In this document: positions 34,456-42,820 of the stretch, piece by piece
How positions within the stretch are numbered: the first letter of the stretch is position 1
How the letters are laid out: every line of letters starts with the position of its first letter
DNA from: Arthrobacter oryzae
Lineage (GTDB): Bacteria > Actinomycetota > Actinomycetes > Actinomycetales > Micrococcaceae
DNA length: 64,000 nucleotides
Direction: 5' to 3'
Assembly (NCBI RefSeq): GCF_030718995.1
Contig: NZ_CP132204.1
Coordinates: 4,092,001-4,156,000, forward strand
Translations under genes and position numbers: made by a program
The notes under the pieces: model-generated
The model's input: the letters and a program-made list of their open reading frames with translations, nothing else
What the model was told of the DNA's origin: nothing
Database searches by the model: none

Positions 34456-34659
34456 ATGGCAGGCCAGGAGCAGCAACAGCCGCAGTCACGGGAAGACGAA
34501 TTCGACGACGACGCCCCCGCAACGCCGCCCGCATCCGGTGATGCCCAGGCATCGGCAGCCACCCAGGGCGTGGACGATCTTCTGGACGAAATCGACGGCG
34601 TCCTGGAATCGAACGCCGAGGAATTCGTCCGGGCCTTCGTCCAAAAAGGCGGCCAATAG
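34456..34659 (+). CDS. pup: prokaryotic ubiquitin-like protein Pup
   Basis: 67 residues, disordered and acidic with an N-terminal QEQQQPQSREDEFDD and the conserved helix DDLLDEIDGVLESNAEEFVR. It ends VQKGGQ, so the C-terminal residue is Gln and needs Dop before ligation by PafA. The helix pairs with the ARC coiled coil. AAGGAGAAGG precedes the ATG. Confidence 0.97.
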   Translation: MAGQEQQQPQSREDEFDDDAPATPPASGDAQASAATQGVDDLLDEIDGVLESNAEEFVRAFVQKGGQ

Positions 34660-34743
34660 GGCGCAGGCTGCCACCGCCTGAATGGAGGGACGGCAGCCCG
34701 GGGCCGAAGCGACGTTGATCCACCACGTTTAAGGAGTGCATCA

Positions 34744-35568
34744 GTGCAGGACACCACAGCCAACCAGGTAGCTGCGAACGCCACGTCATCATTCACTGAA
34801 CACCTCCAACGCAACAGGCCCGGCTTACTGCCCTTCAATCAAGCCATGCCGGCGACCGCCGGAGCAGGTTCACAGCCGCTGCAGGTTCCGCATGCCACCA
34901 CCATCGTCTCGCTGACGTATGGCGGTGGTGTCCTGATGGCCGGCGACCGCCGCGCCACGATGGGGAATGTCATTGCGAGCCGGCACATTGAAAAGGTCTT
35001 CCCGGCTGACCGGTATTCCGTGCTGGGAATTGCGGGCACGGCCGGCATCGCCATCGACCTCACGCGGCTGTTCCAGGTGGAGCTGGAACACTACGAAAAG
35101 ATCGAAGGGACGCTGCTGAGCCTGGAAGGCAAAGCCAACCGGCTCGGCGCCATGATCCGCGGGAACCTGCCCATGGCCATGCAGGGACTGGCGGTGGTGC
35201 CGCTCTTCGCCGGGTTTGACCTGCCTGTGGGCGTGGGCCGCCTCTTTTCCTATGACGTCACCGGCGGACGGTACGAGGAGCAGGAGCATCACGCGGTGGG
35301 TTCCGGCTCCATGTTTGCCCGCGGAGCCCTCAAAAAACTCTGGCGGCCGGGACTTACCGAAGAGGAAGCCGTGGCCGTGGCCGTTGAATCGCTCTACGAT
35401 GCCGCGGATGACGACTCGGCAACCGGCGGACCGGATCCCGTCCGGCAGTTGTGGCCGGTTGTCTACACCGTGGGCCGGACAGGCGCCCGGCGAATACCCG
35501 ACCATGATCTGGCCGCCGTCGCCGGCGCCATCATCGAGGCCAGGACAACGGCTCGGCGGGAGGCCTGA
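34744..35568 (+). CDS. prcB: 20S proteasome beta subunit
   Basis: 274 residues. A 51-residue propeptide ends at VPHA, and the mature enzyme begins TTIVSLTYGGGVLMAGDRRA with catalytic Thr52; Asp and Lys lie at the GDRRAT and the following KVFPAD. The barrel continues through RLFSYDVTGGRYEEQEH and the SGG-like TGGPDP region. PrcB forms the two inner rings. GTG 34744 follows AAGGAG. It overlaps nothing and is 1 base from prcA. Confidence 0.96.
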   Translation: MQDTTANQVAANATSSFTEHLQRNRPGLLPFNQAMPATAGAGSQPLQVPHATTIVSLTYGGGVLMAGDRRATMGNVIASRHIEKVFPADRYSVLGIAGTAGIAIDLTRLFQVELEHYEKIEGTLLSLEGKANRLGAMIRGNLPMAMQGLAVVPLFAGFDLPVGVGRLFSYDVTGGRYEEQEHHAVGSGSMFARGALKKLWRPGLTEEEAVAVAVESLYDAADDDSATGGPDPVRQLWPVVYTVGRTGARRIPDHDLAAVAGAIIEARTTARREA

Positions 35569-35569
35569 T

Positions 35570-36277
35570 ATGACTCAACAGTTTTATGTGTCGCCCGAAC
35601 AGCTGATGAAGGACCGTGCGGATTTCGCACGGAAGGGAATTGCCCGCGGCCGCTCCGTCGTCGTCATCAGCTGCGAGGAGGGCATCGCCCTCGTCGCGGA
35701 AAATCCGTCGCCGTCGTTGCACAAGATCGGCGAGATCTACGACAAGATCGCCTTCGCCGCGGTCGGCAAATACAACGAGTTCGAAAGCCTGCGCCAGGCG
35801 GGAGTCCGTTACGCGGACGTCCGTGGCTACTCCTATGACCGTGAGGACGTCACGGCCAGGGGACTGGCCAGCGTCTATGCACAAAGCCTTGGTGCTGTGT
35901 TCACCGCCGAGCAGAAACCCTTCGAAGTCGAGCTCGCCGTGGCCGAGGTCGGGGAGAGTCCCTCGGACGACCACCTGTACCGGCTGACGTTCGACGGCTC
36001 GATTGCCGACGAAAAACGTTTCATTGTCATGGGCGGCCAGGCCGACAAGGTCGCCGAGACCGTGGAAGGCGGGTGGCAGCGGGAACTGAACTTCGCCGGT
36101 GCAATCAGGCTCGCCATGAAGGGGCTGGTCACCGACAAGGAAGCCGGCGAACTGCCCGCATCAGCCCTGGAGGTGGCGGTCCTTGACCGCGGTTCGGAAA
36201 GCGCACGGGGATCCCGGCGGGCTTTCCGGCGCCTCGGCGACGACGAAATCGCCGCCCTGCTGTCTGAGGAGAACTGA
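35570..36277 (+). CDS. prcA: 20S proteasome alpha subunit
   Basis: 235 residues. The N-terminus MTQQFYVSPEQLMKDRADFA forms the gating helix; then GIARGRSVVVISCEEGIALV (lacking catalytic Thr), NPSPSLHKIGEIYDKIAFAA and YGQ-free alpha fold to the flexible C-terminus RAFRRLGDDEIAALLSEEN. Alpha rings cap the beta rings and receive the ARC C-terminus. ATG 35570 starts 1 base after the prcB stop codon, suggesting coupled translation. Confidence 0.95.
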   Translation: MTQQFYVSPEQLMKDRADFARKGIARGRSVVVISCEEGIALVAENPSPSLHKIGEIYDKIAFAAVGKYNEFESLRQAGVRYADVRGYSYDREDVTARGLASVYAQSLGAVFTAEQKPFEVELAVAEVGESPSDDHLYRLTFDGSIADEKRFIVMGGQADKVAETVEGGWQRELNFAGAIRLAMKGLVTDKEAGELPASALEVAVLDRGSESARGSRRAFRRLGDDEIAALLSEEN

Positions 36278-36278
36278 A

Positions 36279-37643
36279 ATGGACAAGCGCATCTTCGGCA
36301 TCGAAACCGAATTCGGCATCTCTTACTCGAGCCCGGACTCCCGCCCGCTCGCACCGGAGGAGGTGGCCCGCTACCTGTTCCGCAAAGTGGTCAGCTGGGG
36401 ACGTTCCTCCAACGTGTTCCTGACCAACGGTTCCCGGCTGTACCTCGATGTGGGCTCCCACCCCGAGTACGCGACCGCCGAGTGCGACGACCTGGGACAG
36501 CTGATCGCCCACGACCGCGCGGGCGAGCTGATCCTGGACGACCTCGTGGACGAGGCGCAGGAAAGGCTTGCGGCCGAAGGATTCAACGGAACGGTCTACC
36601 TTTTCAAGAACAACACCGACTCGGCGGGCAATTCCTACGGCAGCCACGAAAACTACCTCATTCCCCGCCGCGGGGAATTCTCGAGGCTTGCGGAGATCCT
36701 CATTCCGTTCCTGGTGACACGCCAGCTCATCGCCGGCGCCGGCAAGATCCTGAAGACCCCCCATGGCGCCACCTTCGCCTTTTCCCAGCGCGCGGACCAC
36801 ATCTGGGAAGGCGTTTCCTCCGCCACCACCAGGTCCCGTCCCATCATCAACACCCGGGACGAACCCCATGCTGACGCTGAGTTCTACCGCCGCCTCCACG
36901 TAATCGTGGGCGACTCCAACATGTCCGAAACCACGGCCTTGATGAAGGTGGGCACCGTCGACCTGATCCTTCGGATGATCGAGGCGGGTGTGATCATGCG
37001 GGACATGCGGATGGAGAACCCGATCCGCAGCATCCGCGAAATCTCGCATGACCTGAGTGGGCGGGCGCTCATCCGTCTTGCCAACGGGCGGCAGCTGACC
37101 GCCCTGGAGATCCAGCGGGAGTATCTGAACAAAGTCACGGCCTTTGTGGCTGAGAACGGCGCCCACAATCGGCACGTGCCCGTGATCCTGGACCTTTGGG
37201 AACGGACGCTCACGGCCATCGAGAGCGGAGACACCAGCACGATCGACACCGAGATCGACTGGGCCATCAAGAAGAAACTCATGGACAGTTACCGGAACCG
37301 GCACGGGCTCGGGCTGGACGCGCCGAGGATCGCCCAGCTGGACCTCACATACCATGACATTTCGCGGACACGCGGGCTCTACTACCTGCTGCAGGCCCGG
37401 GGAGCCGTCCGCCGCGTGGTGGACGACACCGCGGTCAAGGACGCTGTGGATGCCCCACCGCAGACAACCCGGGCAAAGCTCCGCGGCGACTTTGTCCGCC
37501 GCGCCCAGGAGCTGGGCCGCGACTACACGGTTGACTGGGTGCACCTGAAGCTGAACGACCGCGCCCACCAGACGATCCTGTGCAAGGATCCGTTCCGCAG
37601 CGTGGACGAGCGCGTGGATGCCCTTCTGGACTCTATGGGCTGA
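36279..37643 (+). CDS. pafA: Pup-protein ligase PafA
   Basis: 454 residues. It opens MDKRIFGIETEFGISY with the Mg-ATP glutamates, then FLTNGSRLYLDVGSHPEYAT (catalytic Asp region), LFKNNTDSAGNSYGSHENYL and RSRPIINTRDEPHAD. It is the homologue of Dop without the Dop loop. With ATP it joins the gamma-carboxylate of deamidated Pup to lysines of targets. GAGGAG precedes the ATG, 1 base after the prcA stop. Confidence 0.96.
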   Translation: MDKRIFGIETEFGISYSSPDSRPLAPEEVARYLFRKVVSWGRSSNVFLTNGSRLYLDVGSHPEYATAECDDLGQLIAHDRAGELILDDLVDEAQERLAAEGFNGTVYLFKNNTDSAGNSYGSHENYLIPRRGEFSRLAEILIPFLVTRQLIAGAGKILKTPHGATFAFSQRADHIWEGVSSATTRSRPIINTRDEPHADAEFYRRLHVIVGDSNMSETTALMKVGTVDLILRMIEAGVIMRDMRMENPIRSIREISHDLSGRALIRLANGRQLTALEIQREYLNKVTAFVAENGAHNRHVPVILDLWERTLTAIESGDTSTIDTEIDWAIKKKLMDSYRNRHGLGLDAPRIAQLDLTYHDISRTRGLYYLLQARGAVRRVVDDTAVKDAVDAPPQTTRAKLRGDFVRRAQELGRDYTVDWVHLKLNDRAHQTILCKDPFRSVDERVDALLDSMG

Positions 37644-37754
37644 TACCCAGCTTCAGGGGCTATTCTGGATGGGGCCGTTTAACCGGCCACCGACTGCGTT
37701 GCCGTGCGTTCCATTCGCGGCACGCATCCATCTTGCCCCGACGAAAGTTCTTAC

Positions 37755-38684
37755 GTGCGCCGACTACTAGCAATTCTCATTCCCGGACTGCTGCTGATCA
37801 CCGCCTGCGGCGGATCGCCTGCAGCCCCGGAGCCCACCAGCCAGACTGCTGGCGAGACCGCCAAGCTCGACTCCCTGAAGCTTACGGACAACGGGGACAA
37901 GAAGGCACCCGGAGTCGAATTCGACAAGCCCCTGGATGTCACGGAACCCACCGTCAAGGTGGTTACCGAAGGCGACGGGGAGCGCCTTAAGGCCAACCAG
38001 ATCGCTGACATCTCGATCCTCGCCCTCAGCGGCAAGGACGGCTCCACCCTCGAAGACACCTTCGCCAAGGACCCCGAGCCGCTGGAGCTGAACGATGAGC
38101 TCAAGACCGGCAACGCCGTCATCTATAACGCGTTCGTAGGTGCCAAGATTGGCTCGCAGCTTGCCCTTGCCGTGCCCGGCCAGGCCGCCCAGGAGGGCGC
38201 CGAGGCCAGCCCCACGCAGCTGCTCGTGGTCAAGGTCCTGTCCGCCAAGGACGCCCCGAAGGTGCTGGACAAGCCGGAGGGTGAGACTGTCACGCCGCCC
38301 GCCGGCCTTCCCACCGTCAAGGAAAACGACAAGGGAATCCCGGAGATCTCCGTTGACGGCGTCAAGGCCCCCACTGAGCTTGTCTCCCAGGACCTCATCA
38401 AAGGCACCGGCCCCGCCGTCAAGGAAACCGACACCCTGACTGTCAACTACGTCGGAGTCACCCTCAACGGTGGCACCAAGTTCGACTCCAGCTTTGACCG
38501 CGGCGAAAAGGCCAGCTTCCCGCTGACCGGCGTCATCAAGGGCTGGACCCAGGGCCTTGCCGGCAAGACCGTGGGCTCACGCGTACTCCTGGTCATCCCG
38601 AAGGACCTTGCCTACGGCGATGCCGGACAGGGCGAGGCCAAGGGCGATCTGGTGTTCGTCGTCGATATCCTCGGCGTCAAGTAA
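37755..38684 (+). CDS. FKBP-type peptidyl-prolyl isomerase, lipoprotein
   Basis: 309 residues. GTG 37755 opens a lipoprotein signal with lipobox LITAC (Cys 18-19) after RRLLAILIPGLL. An N-terminal domain of about 170 residues is related to FKBP folds but degenerate. The C-terminal FKBP domain (about 215-309) has DTLTVNYVGVTLNGGTKFDS, FPLTGVIKGWTQGLAGKTVG and IPKDLAYGD, the active aromatic site. It folds exported proteins at the membrane. It follows pafA and precedes a second FKBP gene. Confidence 0.88.
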   Translation: MRRLLAILIPGLLLITACGGSPAAPEPTSQTAGETAKLDSLKLTDNGDKKAPGVEFDKPLDVTEPTVKVVTEGDGERLKANQIADISILALSGKDGSTLEDTFAKDPEPLELNDELKTGNAVIYNAFVGAKIGSQLALAVPGQAAQEGAEASPTQLLVVKVLSAKDAPKVLDKPEGETVTPPAGLPTVKENDKGIPEISVDGVKAPTELVSQDLIKGTGPAVKETDTLTVNYVGVTLNGGTKFDSSFDRGEKASFPLTGVIKGWTQGLAGKTVGSRVLLVIPKDLAYGDAGQGEAKGDLVFVVDILGVK

Positions 38685-38728
38685 GCCATCCCGAGCTAGA
38701 AGCCAACCCACACTACAAAGGAGCAACC

Positions 38729-39124
38729 ATGTCATTTGGACAACGCAACTTCGACCGCCAGAAGCCGGAAATTGACTTCCCTGAGGGCGACGTTCCCACT
38801 GAGCTCGTAATCACCGACCTCATCGAAGGTGACGGTGCCGAGGCCAAGCCGGGCGACACCGTCTCCACCCACTACGTCGGGGTCGCCTGGTCCACCGGCG
38901 AGGAATTCGATGCTTCCTGGGGCCGCGGCGCTCCGCTGGACTTCCGCGTTGGCGTGGGCCAGGTCATCCAGGGCTGGGACCAGGGGCTGCTGGGCATGAA
39001 GGTCGGCGGCCGCCGCCGCCTGGAGATCCCCTCCGAACTCGCTTACGGCTCCCGCGGTGCTGGCGGAGCGATCGGCCCCAACGAAGCATTGATCTTCGTG
39101 GTGGACCTCGTCGGAGTCCGCTAG
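38729..39124 (+). CDS. FKBP-type peptidyl-prolyl cis-trans isomerase
   Basis: 131 residues, a single cytosolic FKBP domain. Motifs: GDTVSTHYVGVAWSTGEEFD, FRVGVGQVIQGWDQGLLGMK, GGRRRLEIPSELAYGSRGAG and LIFVVDLVGVR. All core active-site aromatic positions are kept. AAGGAG precedes the ATG. It is a tandem relative of the lipoprotein FKBP 44 bases upstream. Confidence 0.93.
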   Translation: MSFGQRNFDRQKPEIDFPEGDVPTELVITDLIEGDGAEAKPGDTVSTHYVGVAWSTGEEFDASWGRGAPLDFRVGVGQVIQGWDQGLLGMKVGGRRRLEIPSELAYGSRGAGGAIGPNEALIFVVDLVGVR

Positions 39125-39247
39125 ACGGATCACGGCCCGGCGACAGCCGGCCTGCCTGAGGGAGCGCGGTAACAATCGGAGGGAAATTTCCGTTTTGTTG
39201 CCGCGCTTTCGGCGTTAAGCCCCACCGGCTTTAGTAACGTAGCCAAG

Positions 39248-41239
39248 GTGTCCGCCTCACGTACAGAACGCCTCCTGAACCTGCTCATCGCGCTTCTCAA
39301 CACCCGCTACGGCCTGCGGCGCGGTGAACTTCGCGAAAAGGTCTACCACGACACGAGCAGCAGCGAATCCACGTTCGGCCGCATGTTCGAGCGGGACAAG
39401 AGCGACCTCCGCCAGTTCGGCTTCGAGGTAGAGACAGTCATGGACCAGGGGTGGGGCTCCGATGATCCTGCCACAGCGCGATACCGGATCGGCAAGGAGT
39501 CCAACCGGCTCCCCGACGTCGACCTCACCTCCGCCGAGTGCACTGTCCTCATCCTTGCTGCCCAGCTCTGGGAGCAGGCCGCGCTCGGTTCGGCAGCGCA
39601 AGATGCCATGCGCAAGCTGCAGGCGGCCGGCGGGCTCGCTGAGGCCGAATTGCCGGCCGGTGTCCAGCCACGGATCAAACCCGCCGGGCAGGCCTTTGAA
39701 GACTTGGTCACGGCAATGCACGCCCAGCACCCGGTGAGCTTCACTTACCTTGCCGGAAGCACCGGCCGCGAGGAACTCCGGACCGTTGAGCCCTGGGGCC
39801 TGGGCAGCCGCTTCGGGCAGTGGTACCTGGTGGGCTTCGACCGGGCCCGCGGCGCAAAGCGCTTCTTCCGCCTGTCCCGCTTCACGTCTGCGGTGGCCGT
39901 CCAGGAAAAGGATCACTACTCGCCGCCGGAGGCGTTCAATGTCCGGAAGGAACTGGACTCGCTTCCCGAGCTGCCTGTGCAGTCCGCGATCGTGGACGTG
40001 GCGGCGGGGAAAGTGCTCGGCCTGCGCAAGCGGGCAATGGAGGCGCATGCCTCTGAAGCGCCCATCAGCACGCCCGACGCCGGTTGGGACCGGCTCAGAG
40101 TTCCTTTCAGGGATGCTGAGGTGCTGGGCGAAGAGCTCGCCTCCTACGGCCCGAACGTGGTGGTCGCTGCGCCGGCGGAACTGGCATCCGCTGTCCGGAG
40201 GAGACTGCAAGCCGCCGCGGACTTCGCGGCGTCGCCCGTTCCCGCCATGGATTTTCCGGACACCGTTCCGGTCAAGCGCCCGCGCAAGCGGACGTCCGAG
40301 GACCAGCTCAAGCGGATGCTTCAGCTCGTGCCGTTCCTGGTCCACAACCAGGGCCTGCATATCAGCGAGGTTGCTTCCAGTTTCGGCGTGACCCGGAAGG
40401 AACTGGAGGACGATCTGCGGATCCTGATCTGCTCCGGCCTGCCCGAGGGCTACCCGGATGACCTCCTGGACATCCAGTGGGAAGATGACCACGTCTACAT
40501 CACCCAGGACCTTGACCTCAATCGTCCGGTCCGCTTCACCGTGGACGAGGCCTGCGCCCTCCTGACGGGCCTGGAGACCCTCAACGGCCTGCCGGAGCTT
40601 GCCGAGGGGAGTGCGCTGGAGTCCGTCACGGTAAAACTGATGGCGGCAGCGGGGGAGGAGGGCCTGAAGGCGGCATCCATTGCGGGCCCCCAGGTGGGCC
40701 CGGCGAATTCCGCCCATCTGGCCACCATCCGGGACGCCATCACGGACGGCCGGCAGTTGCACCTCAGGTACTTCTCCGCGCAGCGCGACTCCATGTCCGA
40801 ACGGGACGTCGATCCGCTGCGGCTCTATTCGCTGGACAACACCTGGTACTTCGAGGCCTACTGCCACAGCGCACACGGCCTAAGGAACTTCCGGCTGGAC
40901 CGCATAGAAACCTTGGAACCGAACGGACAGCGGGTCACCGAAGCGGCCAGACCCACCGAGGGGTTCCCGGTCAAGCTGTTCACCCCGAACGACGACGACA
41001 CCGTGGTCACCGTGGAACTGGCGCCCCAGGGCATCGGGCTCGCCGATGACTACTACGCCGAACGGACTGCGCCGCTTCCAAACGGCGGGCTGATTGCCGA
41101 CATCAGGTTCGGGAGCACGGGATGGCTGCCCATGTTTGTTGCCCAGCACGGCGGCGCCGTCCGGATCCTCGCGCCCGCCGGCCTGGCCGACGCCGCGGGG
41201 GATTGGATCCGCGCGGCGCTGGCCCGTTACGGCGGCTAG
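39248..41239 (+). CDS. pafBC: PafBC fused transcriptional regulator (WYL domains)
   Basis: 663 residues, two homologous regulators in one chain. PafB half: winged helix ERLLNLLIALLNTRYGLRR and WYL domain around FTYLAGSTGREELRTVEPWG. PafC half from about 350: RMLQLVPFLVHNQGLHISE, then a second WYL domain (HLRYFSAQRDSMSERDVDPL, NTWYFEAYCHSA) and a C-terminal WCX-like extension. In mycobacteria and Arthrobacter PafBC is the LexA-independent activator of the DNA-damage response. The fusion is the form known from Arthrobacter. Confidence 0.92.
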   Translation: MSASRTERLLNLLIALLNTRYGLRRGELREKVYHDTSSSESTFGRMFERDKSDLRQFGFEVETVMDQGWGSDDPATARYRIGKESNRLPDVDLTSAECTVLILAAQLWEQAALGSAAQDAMRKLQAAGGLAEAELPAGVQPRIKPAGQAFEDLVTAMHAQHPVSFTYLAGSTGREELRTVEPWGLGSRFGQWYLVGFDRARGAKRFFRLSRFTSAVAVQEKDHYSPPEAFNVRKELDSLPELPVQSAIVDVAAGKVLGLRKRAMEAHASEAPISTPDAGWDRLRVPFRDAEVLGEELASYGPNVVVAAPAELASAVRRRLQAAADFAASPVPAMDFPDTVPVKRPRKRTSEDQLKRMLQLVPFLVHNQGLHISEVASSFGVTRKELEDDLRILICSGLPEGYPDDLLDIQWEDDHVYITQDLDLNRPVRFTVDEACALLTGLETLNGLPELAEGSALESVTVKLMAAAGEEGLKAASIAGPQVGPANSAHLATIRDAITDGRQLHLRYFSAQRDSMSERDVDPLRLYSLDNTWYFEAYCHSAHGLRNFRLDRIETLEPNGQRVTEAARPTEGFPVKLFTPNDDDTVVTVELAPQGIGLADDYYAERTAPLPNGGLIADIRFGSTGWLPMFVAQHGGAVRILAPAGLADAAGDWIRAALARYGG

Positions 41240-41249
41240 ACTACTCAGC

Positions 41250-41627
41250 ATGCCTTGGTGGTCTTGGATCCTTATCTGGATAGCGCTCGTAGCCGTTTCC
41301 CTCCTCTTCTATGTGTTGTTGGGAATCAGGCTGTTCAGGCAGTTCATGGCCACGGTCAGGGACCTGGGCGCTGCCGGCGAACGGTTTGGGGCACCCCTGG
41401 CCAATATCACCGACCCCGCCCCCGGACTGGGGCCGGCACCGGACGGTGAACCGGACAACGGCCCCCGGGCAACGCCCGGCTCTGCAGTTTTTGCCTCGCC
41501 GATGCAGATGAGACATGATTACGTGGCGTCCAAATCCTCCCGCAGGGAAGAGCGCCGCCGGCGGCGCGTTCAGCGTAAAGCGGACCGTGGCCAGCCACAG
41601 GCGCTGCGCGACATCGAATTCAGTTAG
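41250..41627 (+). CDS. small membrane-anchored hypothetical protein
   Basis: 125 residues. One N-terminal membrane helix (WSWILIWIALVAVSLLFYVL), a short amphipathic segment (FRQFMATVRDLGAAGERF), a Pro/Gly-rich linker and a basic tail (RREERRRRRVQRKADR). It sits between pafBC and tatA in the same direction, with 10 and 32-base gaps. Its position is conserved in relatives as far as I know; the role is unknown. Confidence 0.7.
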   Translation: MPWWSWILIWIALVAVSLLFYVLLGIRLFRQFMATVRDLGAAGERFGAPLANITDPAPGLGPAPDGEPDNGPRATPGSAVFASPMQMRHDYVASKSSRREERRRRRVQRKADRGQPQALRDIEFS

Positions 41628-41659
41628 ACGTAGGATGTATTTCGAGGAAAGGACTTCCA

Positions 41660-41953
41660 GTGGGACGACTCTTTGATGGCCCTTGGCCCATCGTCATTAT
41701 TATCATCGTGGCTCTGCTGCTGTTTGCCGCGCCCAAGCTTCCGGCCATGGCCCGCAGTCTCGGCCAGTCAATGCGGATCATCAAGTCCGAGGTCAAGGAA
41801 ATGAAGAACGACGGCAAGCCCGAAGCCAAGGACGGTGACCCGGTCGAAGGAAAGATCGTCAACCACCCGCAGTCCCGGCCGCAGAACGGTGACGCCACGG
41901 GCGGCACCGGAAGTGCAGACGGCACGGACGTTCCGCCGTCGAACCGCGTTTGA
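41660..41953 (+). CDS. tatA: Sec-independent translocase protein TatA
   Basis: 97 residues. A single short membrane helix (WPIVIIIIVALLLFAAPKLP) is followed directly by an amphipathic helix (MARSLGQSMRIIKSEVKEMK) and a polar tail. This TatA layout forms the pore for folded twin-arginine substrates. GTG 41660 follows AGGAAAGG. tatC starts 6 bases downstream. Confidence 0.92.
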   Translation: MGRLFDGPWPIVIIIIVALLLFAAPKLPAMARSLGQSMRIIKSEVKEMKNDGKPEAKDGDPVEGKIVNHPQSRPQNGDATGGTGSADGTDVPPSNRV

Positions 41954-41959
41954 CCTGAA

Positions 41960-42796
41960 GTGGCACTGACGAAGGGCCGTAAATCCAACCCTGAGGGTCG
42001 GATGGCCCTGATGGACCATCTTAAGGAGCTCAAGAACCGGCTCATTAAGTCCGCCATTGGCCTTGTCATCGGTGGCATCGGCGGGTGGATCCTTTACGAT
42101 CCCGTACTGAGCGCCCTCAAGGAGCCGGTTGACCGGATTGCCGAGACCACCGGCGGCACGTCCTCCGTGAACTTCTCGAGCATTGCGTCTCCGTTCGACT
42201 TCAAACTCCAGCTCTCCCTGCTGATCGGCGCGGTCATCTCGAGCCCCATCTGGATCTACCAGCTGTGGGCCTTCATCACCCCCGGCCTCACCAAGAAAGA
42301 GCGGCACTACACCCTGGGCTACATGGCCGCGGCGGTGCCGCTGTTCCTTGCCGGCGTGTGGGTCGGATGGATGGTGACGCCGCAGGTGGTGCGCGCGCTG
42401 ACCCAGTTCACGCCTGCGGGATTCTCCAACCTCATCGATGCGCGCGACTATGTGGATTTCGTCACGCGCATGGTCTTGTTCCTCGGCCTCGCGTTCCTGG
42501 TTCCCGTGGTCCTGGTGGGCGTCAACATGGCCGGAATCATCCGGGGCGAAACCATCCTGAAGGCGTGGCGCATCACGGTCTTCCTGGTGTTTGTGCTTGC
42601 TGCCGTTGCTGCTCCGGGCGCGGATGCCCTCTCCATGTTCCTGCTCGCGGGCCCGCTCCTTGCGCTGTTTTTCGCCGCAATCGGACTCTGTATCTTCAAT
42701 GACCGCCGCCGGGACCGGAAGGCCGCGAAGATCGCCGCCGAAACTGAGGCGACGGCCGACGTCGCAACGCCCGGCACGGAACTGGGGAAACTCTAG
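41960..42796 (+). CDS. tatC: Sec-independent translocase protein TatC
   Basis: 278 residues with six membrane helices. The N-terminal signature MALMDHLKELKNRLIKS contains the substrate-docking Glu; then the periplasmic loop with SPFDFKLQLSLLIGAVISSP and WAFITPGLTKKERHY, and the LFLAGVWVGWMVTPQVV helix. TatC recognises RR signal peptides. It forms an operon with tatA and helY follows by 24 bases. Confidence 0.95.
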   Translation: MALTKGRKSNPEGRMALMDHLKELKNRLIKSAIGLVIGGIGGWILYDPVLSALKEPVDRIAETTGGTSSVNFSSIASPFDFKLQLSLLIGAVISSPIWIYQLWAFITPGLTKKERHYTLGYMAAAVPLFLAGVWVGWMVTPQVVRALTQFTPAGFSNLIDARDYVDFVTRMVLFLGLAFLVPVVLVGVNMAGIIRGETILKAWRITVFLVFVLAAVAAPGADALSMFLLAGPLLALFFAAIGLCIFNDRRRDRKAAKIAAETEATADVATPGTELGKL

Positions 42797-42820
42797 TCCC
42801 GCGCCCACTAGGCTGGAAGT